Source: Ricinus communis (Eukaryota > Streptophyta > Magnoliopsida > Malpighiales > Euphorbiaceae). From it: a stretch of 64,000 nt of DNA. The position numbers and the translations under genes were made by a program. This document shows positions 13,226-22,150 of the stretch, piece by piece (the stretch's first letter is position 1; each line of letters starts with the position of its first letter). The notes beneath the pieces were generated by a model, which did not search any database, was not told the origin of the DNA, and worked only from the letters and a program-made list of their open reading frames with translations. The stretch covers positions 7,757,582 to 7,821,581 of the forward strand of contig NC_063262.1 in the NCBI RefSeq assembly GCF_019578655.1, written 5' to 3'.

Positions 13226-13240
13226 TAGTATCAGAGCAGG
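13226..13240 (+). other. Primer-binding site (initiator tRNA-Met type)
   Basis: tagtatcagagcagg directly follows the 5' LTR. It is one base off the classical TGGTATCAGAGC site complementary to the 3' end of plant initiator tRNA-Met, used to prime reverse transcription. Confidence 0.85.
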
Positions 13241-13289
13241 ATTGATCCTGTTATCACCTACCCAACAAATCAGAAATTTCTTCTTCATC

Positions 13290-13937
13290 ATGTCATATAG
13301 TGATCTCACCAAACTTACAAACATTGTGTTAAAGGGAAATCAGAACTATTTCAAATGGTCAAGAGCTGTTTACATTGGCTTAAGTGGCAGAAAGAAGTTA
13401 GGGTTCATCACAGGAACCCTAACCAAGCTAACAGTAAAAAACCCTAACCAACCAACAAAAGAGGAAATCGAAACCATCAAAGAATGGCAGACAAATGACC
13501 ATTTGGTCATGTCCCTCATTACCAATACGATGGAGCCTCAGATTGCCAAATTATGCATGCTTCTGGCATCATCACAGGTTTTGTGGGAGAAGATGAAAAA
13601 CCTGTACGGACAAGAGCACAACTTCGCACACATTTTCAATTTGAAACAAGAGTTAACACACATCAAGCAAGGGACCAGGTCTAGCGCGAGTTACGCGACT
13701 GAAGTGCTAACCCGGTGGGAGGAACTCCAAAGTTACCTCCCACCCACAGTAGATCCAGATCAAGCAAGAAAGCGACAGGAACAAGATTTAGTCTATACCT
13801 ACCTCGGCGGACTCGATGCGAGCTACGAAGCTCTTCGGTCCCAAATTTTCCTTTTTAGCAGCTTACCTCGGCTCGATGCTGTCATAGCTCTTATTCAGCA
13901 AGAAGAGACTCGACGCATCAAGCAATCACGAAAATGA
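13290..13937 (+). CDS. Copia gag (UBN2-type) polyprotein, truncated
   Basis: Open frame of 215 codons from MSYSDLTKL. An upstream in-frame ATG at 13242 lies next to the primer-binding site, but the MSYSD start fits copia gag better. The protein has LKGNQNYFKWSRAVYIGLSG near the start, then NDHLVMSLITNTMEPQI, WEKMKNLYGQ and QELTHIKQGTRSSASYATEV. These are the retrotransposon gag (UBN2) signatures of capsid proteins that package element RNA. The frame ends at RRIKQSRK, before any zinc knuckle CX2CX4HX4C. The region where the knuckle should be is replaced by GC-rich DNA (13945-14190), so this gag probably lacks its nucleic-acid-binding tail. Confidence 0.85.
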   Translation: MSYSDLTKLTNIVLKGNQNYFKWSRAVYIGLSGRKKLGFITGTLTKLTVKNPNQPTKEEIETIKEWQTNDHLVMSLITNTMEPQIAKLCMLLASSQVLWEKMKNLYGQEHNFAHIFNLKQELTHIKQGTRSSASYATEVLTRWEELQSYLPPTVDPDQARKRQEQDLVYTYLGGLDASYEALRSQIFLFSSLPRLDAVIALIQQEETRRIKQSRK

Positions 13938-13944
13938 AGGCAGA

Positions 13945-14190
13945 GCCTTTACCACACTCTCGGGAGAGCCCGGCGTGACGCCAATGTCGGCGATGTCACA
14001 CCGCGGTCACACCTCAAACGTTCGGCATCGCACCCAAACCTCCAGGGAGAGCGGCAGAGGAAGAAAGAAGGGGAGAAAATAGAGTGGGCGGTGTCGGGAT
14101 GAGTGTGTCTAACCTTAAAGGTTATGACATACTCGTCGGTCCGGATTCCTAATTCGGCCCATTGGGTGACTGATCCAATGACCGGATCCA
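13945..14190. other. GC-rich segment inside the copia element, unlike its surroundings
   Basis: This block is clearly richer in G and C than the rest of the window and has no copia coding similarity I recognise. It sits where gag's zinc knuckle and the gag-protease linker should be. It contains gtcggtccggattcctaatt and ccaatgaccggatcc words resembling LTR or leader sequence of another element. It may be a captured fragment of another transposon. Confidence 0.5.
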
Positions 14191-14214
14191 ACGAAAATTC
14201 TTAAATCTCGCACA

Positions 14215-15440
14215 TAATTTCTCAGCTTCAATCTATGTTACAGTCTCAGCCATCCTGTGGGTCAGGTTTAGTATTCACAATTACACAGATTTTTTACCTG
14301 CGTGTTCTGATTGAATTATTGATTCTAGTGCAACTGACCACATGACTTGGGACTCAACAAAGTTGCATAATTTTACTCCTGTCAATTCCTAACATGTGAT
14401 TATTGCCAATGGGGATCGAGCCGAAATTTCTAGTTTTGGCTCCTCCAACTTGTTTAATCACACCATACCAATATCCTATTCTTACCTAATTTTAAATCGC
14501 ATTTATTATCTGTTGGTAAAATAACTCAGACTTTAAATTGCAATGTTATTTTCTCACCATTTGTAGTGATTTTTCAGGATCGACTCACCGGGAAGACGAT
14601 TGGTGAAGGATACCTCAAAAATGGCCTATATTACCTCACCCCCACTAGTCAGTGTCTCACCACCACTAGCACTTTTCACCAAGGCCTGTTGATGCATAGC
14701 TGGTTTGGGCATCCGTTTGACAAAGTCTTAAATCAGCTTTTTTGTCTCAACATAAATTCAGGCTGTTATGATATTTGCAAGTTTTCAAAACATAAGGTTA
14801 CCCTTTCCTTTATCTTCTACTAAATCTGAATCAATGTTTGACTTAATCCACTCTGATGTTTGGGAACCTGCCCCCGTCACCTCATATAGTCACTTCCGAT
14901 ATTTTGTAACTTTTATCGACGATTATTCTCGTCTTACCTGGGTTTATTTACTCAAGGGCAAAAATGATGTTTTCACATGTTTCCGCAACTTTTTTAACTT
15001 TGTCTGAAATCAGTATAATGCCAAAATTAAAACCTTTCGTTCCGATAATGGTACTGAATATGTCAATAAACATTTTTCTGAATTCTTTTCACAAGAAGGC
15101 ATTTTACATCAAACTACTTGCATTTATACCCCTGAACAAAATGGAGTCTCCGAAAGAAAAAATAGACATCTTCTAGAAGTCACTCGTACTCTCCTTTTAC
15201 AAAACAATGTTCCCCATATTTTTTGGTGGATGCCCTCCTCACTGCAGCCTATCTCATCAACCAACTCTCCAGTTCCATCCTTAATAATTTAAGCCCTCTG
15301 TAAACTCTCAAATAAAGAAAAATCAAACTGGGCCACATTAGAGTCATTGGTTGCACAGCCTTTATCCATGTCCGTAGACTTCATAAACTTGACCCGAGTT
15401 TTGTCAAAACCATATTTCTAGGGTACTCCTCTAAAAAAAA
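14215..15440 (+). pseudogene. Copia protease and integrase, broken by stops and frameshifts
   Basis: In pieces across frames I read the protease motif IDSSATDHMT (active DSGA changed to DSSA), a GAG-pre-integrase piece LMHSWFGHP, then integrase core: LIHSDVWEP (first Asp), FIDDYSRLTWVYLL, FRSDNGTEYV (second Asp), and PEQNGVSERKNRHLLE (Glu). These are the expected DDE triad positions. Several stop codons (for example at 14389-14391 and 15003-15007) and frame changes interrupt it. The element is therefore not able to make a functional integrase. Confidence 0.88.
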
Positions 15441-15633
15441 GAGGTACACATGTTATGACTCTACCACTTATAAAACCTATATTTCTCGGGATGTCACATT
15501 TGCTGAATCTACTCCCTACTTTCCTGGTGATCCCACTCTTCCCAAGACGCCATCTGCCGAATTATTCCCTTCTAATTCTCTCTTTTTTGACAGCCTTTTT
15601 CCGGATAGCCATTCTGACAGGGAGTCAGGTTCC

Positions 15634-17399
15634 GTGACAGTTTCTTCACCTTCATTTTCAGGGGGAGAATCTTTCCCTCTTGTGGCAACTTCTTTAAGGG
15701 GACATGAGTCACAACCAGAAGCAATTCCAGAAGAAATTGCCCTACGGAGATCATCTAGATCAACCAGACCTCCTGCTAAGCTAAAGGACTATGTGTCCCA
15801 CTCGGTATCGTATCCCATCCATCATTTTATTGATTATAATATTGTGTCAAAATCATACAAGGCATATCTAGACACTCTCACTTCTCACATCGAGCCCACT
15901 TCTTTCTATGACTCTAACACCGACCCTAATTGGTGTAAGGCTATGAAAGAAGAGCTCTAGGCACTGGAAAAAAATGAAACTTGGGATCTCATCACCCTGC
16001 CACCAAGTAAAAAATCAGTTGGCTGTAAGTGGATATATAAAATTAAAGGGTAGTAGCAAAAGGTTTCACCCAGACCTATGGTGTAGACTACTAGGAAACC
16101 TTTGCTCCGGTAGCTAAAATGAGCACGGTTCGTATTTTACTGTCTGTTGGTACTAACTCAAAATGGAGCTTGTTTCAGATGGATATTAAGAATGTCTTTC
16201 TTCAGAGATCTCTGGCAGAAGAGGTGTATATGATTCTCCCCCCAAGTCACAAATCAGCCTCCGATCCTTCCCTAGTATGTAAGTTAAAAAAGGCAATCTA
16301 TGGGCTTAAACAGTCACCCAGAGCATGGTATGCCAAGCTAAGCCATTTTCTCTTAAATATTAAATTCAGCAAGTGTACTTCTGATTCCTCTATGTTCGTT
16401 AAACACACCCCTACATGCACGATCATTATCCTAGTATATGTGGATGATATTATTATAACAGGCGTAATAATGAAGAAATTAAAAAAGTAAAACAAAGACT
16501 AAAAGAGGAATTTGACATTAAGGATCTTGGTCAATTAACTTACTTCCTTGGAATAAAAATAGCCAAATCTCATAAAGGGTTATTTCTATCTCAAAGAAAG
16601 TACATTCTTGACCTTCTAAAGGAAACAGGAAAAATAGGGGCCAAGCCCATAGATACCCCAATGGAGAATAAAATTCGGCTTAACCTAGAGGACGGCGATC
16701 CCTTAGATAACATAGGACACTATCAGCGTCTAGTAGGAAAATTAATCTACTTAACCGTCACTAGACATGATATTAGCTACGCTGTGAGCATGATTAGCCA
16801 ATTTATGCATGCTCCTCGTACCTCTCACTTAGATGTTATTGATAGGATCTTAAGATATCTCAAGGGTACCCCAAGCCAAGGCATTTGGATGAAAAACATT
16901 AATAATGCTAACATTGTTACTAGCTTTCTGATACAGATTGGGCAGGCAGTTGTGACAGAAAGTCTACTTCAGGGTTCTGCACCTTTGTAGGAGGAAACCT
17001 AGTTACTTTGAAAAGTAAAAAATAGTCTGTAACTGCAAGATCCAGTACCGAAGCTGAGTACCGAGCCATGGCATCAACAGCTAGCGAGCTCATTTGGATT
17101 AAGCAAGTGCTCACTGACATGGGAATAAAATGCAGAGGTCCGATGGAAATGTACTGCGATAACCAAGCAGCCAGACACATCGCCTCGAATCCCGTCTTCC
17201 ACGAAAGGACAAAACATATCGAGGTTGACTGTCACTTCATAAGAGAAAAGGTCCAATCAGGAGAGATAGCAACTCCATTTGTCAGAAGCCACGATCAACT
17301 AGCAGATATATTTACAAAAGCTCTGGATAGAGCAAGTCACCAAAGGCTCCTTAGCAAGATGGGTTCCACTAATTTATTCGAACCCACCTTGAAAGGGAG
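15634..17399 (+). pseudogene. Copia reverse transcriptase and RNase H, broken
   Basis: The order is DPNWCKAMKEEL, WDLITLPPSKKSVGCKWIYKIK, a small internal deletion, VAKGFTQTYGVDY, FAPVAKMSTVRILLSV, FQMDIKNVFLQ, KLKKAIYGLKQSPRAWY, then the catalytic YVDDIIITG, FDIKDLGQLTYFLGI, YLTVTRHDISYAV and YLKGTPSQGIW. RNase H follows with STEAEYRAMASTASELIWIK, CDNQAARHIASNPVFHERTKHIEVDCHFIREK and LADIFTKAL. The RT box YVDD is intact. Stops at 15958-15960 and near 16053, 16090 and 17022, plus frame shifts near 16490 and 16940, disable the polyprotein. The longest clean pieces are 123, 109 and 130 codons. Confidence 0.92.
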
Positions 17400-17521
17400 T
17401 GTTGAAGACATGAGTCTGGAAAACAAATCATCAGACCAGAGGGTAAAGACCACTGGTTAAGGTCTCAGATCAGTACAGCTAAAAGCTGTACTGACTGCTC
17501 ATCACACACCTTGAAAGGGAG
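17400..17521 (+). repeat. Tandem duplication of the 3' LTR start and polypurine tract
   Basis: The 122-base segment starting at TGTTGAAG (17400) repeats at 17522 with only a few differences, including the polypurine tract ccttgaaagggag before each copy. The result is two possible 3' LTR starts in a row. The upstream copy stops at atcacacacc and then re-enters the polypurine tract. Confidence 0.9.
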
Positions 17522-17835
17522 TGTTGAAGACATGAGTCTGGAAAATAAATCATCAGACTAGAGGGTAAAGACCACTGGTTAAGGTCTCAGATTAGTACAG
17601 CTAAAAGCTGTACTGACTGCTCATCACAGACCTAAATTCAGGCCAAGGGAGCAACCTTAAGGAAGAAAGGTCACTTCTACCTCACCTAAATCAAGAAAAG
17701 AACGTTGGGCATCAGATCAAGTGACCGTTATCTTTCTCATGTATATATTAGCAATAAAGTGTATTAATAATCTCATAATACATAAACTGTAATCTTCATT
17801 ACAGATTAATAAACATAAATTCAATCTTTTTCATA
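17522..17835 (+). repeat. 3' LTR of the 12.9-kb copia element
   Basis: Starts TGTTGAAGACATG and ends TTTTTCATA, 314 bases, then the target duplication aatat. The last dinucleotide is TA rather than the usual CA, which can be explained by one later mutation of CACA to CATA. Confidence 0.92.
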
Positions 17836-17840
17836 AATAT

Positions 17841-18359
17841 GATTGCTTGTATCTCATTTGACGTGGCAGCCATGTAAGGTTAAATTGTTTGAACATTACT
17901 TGATTAAGCAAAGCAGTCTTTTTAATTTCTTTTTCTTTTTCTCTTTTTATAGAGTAAATATAGGTCATGAGTTACTAGAAAAAATCAATACAAAAACATT
18001 ATGAGAAAATAAAGATAGATTCTTAAAGTATATGAAAAAAATAATATAAAAGAAAAAACATATTGGTAAATATGTTTGTGCGTTCATTTCCATTTTTCCC
18101 TTATTTGATTATTTTAATGTTGAAGACTAGAAATAAATTTGAGGAAATTAAATGAATTACATAAAAATTTAAAAATATTTAAAATTAAATTTGATTTTTT
18201 TTATTCATTTGAACATAAGTAATTAATTTGAAATCCACATTTAGTTCCAAAAAGAAATCCACAATATAAAAAATTCAAAGCCAAAGGACAAGTTTATATG
18301 ATGCTATTTCTTCTATGGTTGTCATGAAATTAGCTTTAAAATTTTAGTTAATCTTTATC
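17841..18359. other. Intergenic stretch, nothing recognised
   Basis: AT-rich host DNA to the right of the copia insertion. No gene seen. Confidence 0.4.
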
Positions 18360-19020
18360 CATTCATTTAAATAAAACATTCATGCCTCCAAATTTAATTA
18401 GAACGTACCAAAACACACAAAAAGCAAATGAGAACCTACTTTAAACAAGGGAAGCAACACAATAACAATAGTGCTTCACATAAAATAAAATTAAATAAAA
18501 GTGAGAAAATACTAATATTTTTGAAAAAAAAAAGAAGAAAACTCTTGCAAGTGAGTTGCATTTACATTAGTATTTTTAATCATGGTTAATAAATAATAGT
18601 TATATATGGATCAAGATTATTATGTTAATTAATAAATAATAACATACATCATATAATATCATTAAATAATTTATATATAGTCCTACTTAGTAAATATTTG
18701 TTGTAATATTAGAATAAATATATCGTATTAAACACGAGAGAGGAGAAAGAAAACATATGAACCATATAGAAGTGAAAGAGGGTATTTTTGCTCAGCGTGT
18801 CCTTTATATGGAAACCAGAGGCCGAGGGTCCATTCCTTTGACTCGTACTGATAAGAATTTGACTCCACGAGAGATTGAGCAAAAGGTAGCGGAATTGGCC
18901 TATTTTTTGCGTGTACCAATTGAAGTATTTTAAAATGAGTTGAAGAATGAACATTTTTTTAACAGGAACGAAAAAATCCAAGAGTCTTCGTTTTTTTATA
19001 GTTATAGCTTTGATTAGATA
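18360..19020. repeat. Dispersed repeat, copy B, interrupted by plastid DNA
   Basis: Shares ordered words with copy A at 5336-6690 (cttccaaattt/cctccaaattt, aaaaagcaaatga, gaagcaacacaataacaa, actcttgcaa, tatatatggatcaa, ttgttgtaa, attaaacacgagag, aaccata, ctttgattagatag). The unbroken copy A reads aaccata then ggctttgatt. Copy B has about 239 bases of plastid origin between those words. Confidence 0.65.
18766..19003 (+). pseudogene. ycf4: Plastid DNA insertion (NUPT): ycf4 C-terminal fragment plus downstream spacer
   Basis: From 18766 the plus strand reads in one frame [20 protein letters not shown], continuing [20 protein letters not shown] then [15 protein letters not shown] and a stop at 18931-18933. 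This is the conserved C-terminus of Ycf4, a thylakoid protein needed for photosystem I assembly, about 55 of its roughly 184 residues. The following 70 bases look like the ycf4-cemA spacer. The frame has no start and is cut off from the rest of the gene, so it is a nuclear copy of plastid DNA and not functional. The lack of stops suggests a fairly recent transfer. Confidence 0.9.
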
Positions 19021-19085
19021 GCCAGAAATCCATTGGTAGAAACATTAGCTAACATTAATTGAAGAATTTCAATTATTACTTTAAG

Positions 19086-20645
19086 AACTGTTAGTGTTAT
19101 ACAGAGTAAAGAATAAGAAAGACGAACAATTTATAAGTCGTAAATATTCAATCAACTGAGTTGCTAGTTGTAGTCATTTTAGTATTGATTGAACTTAAAG
19201 TTCTATTTTTTCATTCATTTAACTCCTATCTTAACCAAATCAATTCAATTTTCAATATAATATCATGTTCATTCATTTTTTTGATAAATTTAGTTAGAAG
19301 GAGTATTTCTATTTCAAATGACAGTTGGGCATCAAAGGTAAACTCCAATTGCACTTAAGGAAGAGTGTTAGAGATCACATATCACTAAAGAATAAGAAAG
19401 CCAAATAATTTATAAATATCTATTTTGATATGAGTTGAACTCAAGTCCAAATTTATTAGTTGAACTCTACACTTCTCATTCACTTAACTCATATTTTAAT
19501 CAAATCAATTCAAAATATTTAGTTGGCAGTAGTAAGGAGAACAAGTGAGGCAATTATGTTGGTACCAGGTGAAGTAGTTGTTGTTCGCTCACTCACAAAC
19601 AAACAATATAGAAGAAATTTCACCATTAGTTTTGTTTAAAAAAAATTATTTTTATGGTCAAAAATACATTTTTTTTATGCTCTTTCTCAAACAATTTTAT
19701 CTGTATAATATTTTTTTCAAAATTTCATCGGGAAGAAAATACCGACAATATATCTAAAAGATATCGAGAAAAAATTGTTTTAATTTGTATTATTGTGAAG
19801 TCAGTTTTTATTTTATATCTTTTTTATTTTTTTTAAAATTTGTCAGACAAAAAAATACTAAAATATATCCAAAAGATACCCAAAGTTTATATTTTAACTT
19901 GTATTATCATGAATTTTCTTTTCAGAATTTCGTCTAAAAATAGGTATTAAAAGTATATCTATAAAATACTAAAAATACATTATTTTAATTTATATTACTG
20001 TAAAATCAACCAAATGAGGTTGATTTATCGTTTTTGTTTTATATCTTTATATTTAGTATTTGTGGACTTAGTAATTTTACATATTTTTTTATAGCTACTA
20101 GTGTATTTTGATGACATGATGATGTGTATTTTAAAAAATATACCATAATATACTAAAAATATATCAAATACATTTTAAATACATGGAGATATAATTAAAA
20201 TAAAACTAAAAAAGTCATATAACGGTAATAAAAATATAATAAAAGGATACTAATAAAATATTAAAAGAATACTATAGTGCAGTTCAAAAAAAAACCATAT
20301 AAATTAAATTTTTTTAAACAATAGATTGTGAAAAAGTTTCGACAAGAAAAATCATAAAGAAAAAATCTGACCGTAAATAAAAATCTGACCGCTTCCATAT
20401 TTATGTAAAAATTTTAACAATTTATAAGCATAAATGTCCAATCAACTAAATCATTAATTCTAATCAATTTAGTATTAAATATCCAAACCCGAATCTATTA
20501 GTTGGACTATAGCTTCTCATTCAGTTAACTCCCCCCTAAATCAAATCAATTCAAAATATTTAGATGGCAGCAGTTAGGAGAACAGATAAGGGTAAGGGAA
20601 ATTGTCTTGGTATCGGGTAAAGTAGTTGTTGTTTGCTCACTCACT
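19086..20645. repeat. Three degenerate copies of an LTR-like repeat
   Basis: Copies begin near 19089, 19366 and 20405. The first two share a tgttag...aaagaataagaaag...aatttata start. All share a later attagttggactct/actatagcttctcattc part and caaatcaattcaaaatattt. The second and third also share ggagaac...aagtagttgttgtt(c/t)gctcactcac. Words like tgttagagatcacat resemble the start of widespread plant LTRs. No coding sequence accompanies them. Confidence 0.55.
19720..20013. repeat. Diverged tandem repeat, three units of about 90-117 bases
   Basis: Units start near 19720, 19837 and 19926. Each has aaattt(c/t)(a/g)tc, then an aaaatac segment, then a tatctaaaagata-like word, then ttttaa(t/c)ttgtattat. 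Each is AT-rich and non-coding. Confidence 0.55.
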
Positions 20646-20759
20646 TGATATAGTTGTACAAAAGTTGGTGCAAATCTTGTGTATTTGGTAAACTTGAAAA
20701 CAATATTAAAAGATTTAATTGTAAAATAAATATTGTATTTTGTATTTAATTTCAAATTT

Positions 20760-22150
20760 ATTTCTGTAACTCTTTTTACTTTAATTTTAAATTTTTTAAT
20801 AATATATTCTAATTTTAATTTTAATTTTAATCTCTATCAATATTATTAGTTAAAATTTACTAGCGTGATTATAATTTCACTGATAAGACAACTGTGAAAT
20901 TATCTCCAAGACACTTTAAAAAAAAAATATATTATGTCATTTCTATTCTTAGAAATTGATTGAAAGGCTTTTACTGTTGCAGCGAATAAAAAAAAAAATA
21001 GAAAAGAGCTAAAAATGGGTAAGATGCTAAATTATTAGGTTTTCTTCTAAACCTTAATAAAATAAAGATGAATAAGATGTTTTGTTAAACCATCTATTTA
21101 TTTTAAATGATGTTGTTTTTGTTAATAACTTTAATGCTGATTCAATTTTTTTTTTGTTATTATCAAATTATTATGATATCCGTAAAATTTGACGGATAAT
21201 TTTATAAAAATTAAAATTGAAATAAATATTAAAATAGTTGCCAAAATTGAAAAAAAAAAAAAGAAAGTGTTTAATATGAAAACAAATACAAAATAAATAA
21301 CTTATTTTGCAACTGAGCCTTCATTAAATAGACTTTCTAATCATCAGTGACATTTGAATTCAGACACCCACCTAATTACTACTATTTAATATTTTCCTAC
21401 AATTTATAAAGTGTATAATGCCTGGATTTATAGTTATATTTTATGATAAACAGCCTAATAAGTGGTTGAGTGTATTTTATGTTACAAAATGCTAACAATT
21501 CAAACCTAATAGAATGAAAAAGAAATGATGGGTAGGTTCTCTCCAATTAAATTGATCATTTAAGCATGGCTTTTCACTCATAAAAATGGAACACAAATGG
21601 GAACTAGACATGCATACTGCAGAATATTGCTGAAGCAAACAATTTGTTACTAACTCATGAAAAATCAAAAGGAGATGTCAGAAATATTTGTCAAATTTTG
21701 TTCAAGAGTAGTGATGATAGCTTGGATAAGTTATTTTCTTGTCTGTGACTCAAAAGTTTTGGCACTTAAATCCAAACATTAATGCTCTAATCTTATCTCA
21801 TTATATTTAATGCCATCATAGAAATGGAAGTAAATTTATGCCTTTTAAAACATTAAGCAAAACCTAGACAGTATAGATGCATGTGAGTTTTATAGAAAGA
21901 AGTTAGAACATATATTAGGTAAAAGACCTTTCTTAAAGATTACCTTTTCCAATTTTTCTTGGCAATTTAACAGGTGCCCTAAGCATCTTAACATATCCCA
22001 TCAATAACTTTTTCTTACTATTCCGGATACAGGGTTTCTGAAGATGGAATGAGTATAAACTAGTTATAAAATTTAAAATATATATTATTTTTTCGTTGTC
22101 TAAATGTAAAGCACTCAAAATATGTGTCGTCTATATACACAGTTTTAAAA
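20760..22150. other. Intergenic stretch, nothing firmly recognised
   Basis: No complete gene. About 21590-21700 has a frame on the plus strand with EANNLL-THEKSKGDVRNIC-like text ending in a stop. It could be the relic of a last exon, but I recognise no family and saw no matching upstream exon. Confidence 0.3.

Larger units (their letters stand above)
12908..17835 (+). mobile_element. Ty1/copia LTR retrotransposon, complete ends, coding region mutated
   Basis: Two LTRs (12908-13225 and 17522-17835) bracket a gag-protease-integrase-RT-RNase H order typical of copia. A 5-base target-site duplication aatat lies at 12903-12907 and 17836-17840. The primer-binding site follows the 5' LTR and a polypurine tract (ttgaaaggga) precedes the 3' LTR. 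By eye the two LTRs differ at about 16 positions plus a small indel, roughly 5 percent, mostly C/T changes. The pol region carries many stops and frameshifts, so it cannot move on its own products. Gag remains open. The first 122 bases of the 3' LTR and its polypurine tract are duplicated. Confidence 0.95.

Noticed and set aside
13949..14191. 80-residue open frame on the minus strand inside the copia element
   Set aside because: It exists because the block is GC-rich. No recognisable domain, and it lies antisense inside a retrotransposon.
18709..18981. 90-residue minus-strand frame
   Set aside because: Antisense to the ycf4 fragment, where the plus-strand reading is a clear match.
21590..21720. 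Frame reading EANNLL-THEKSKGDVRNIC that looks like a terminal exon
   Set aside because: No family recognised and no preceding exon with consistent splice phase could be found, so not called as a gene.
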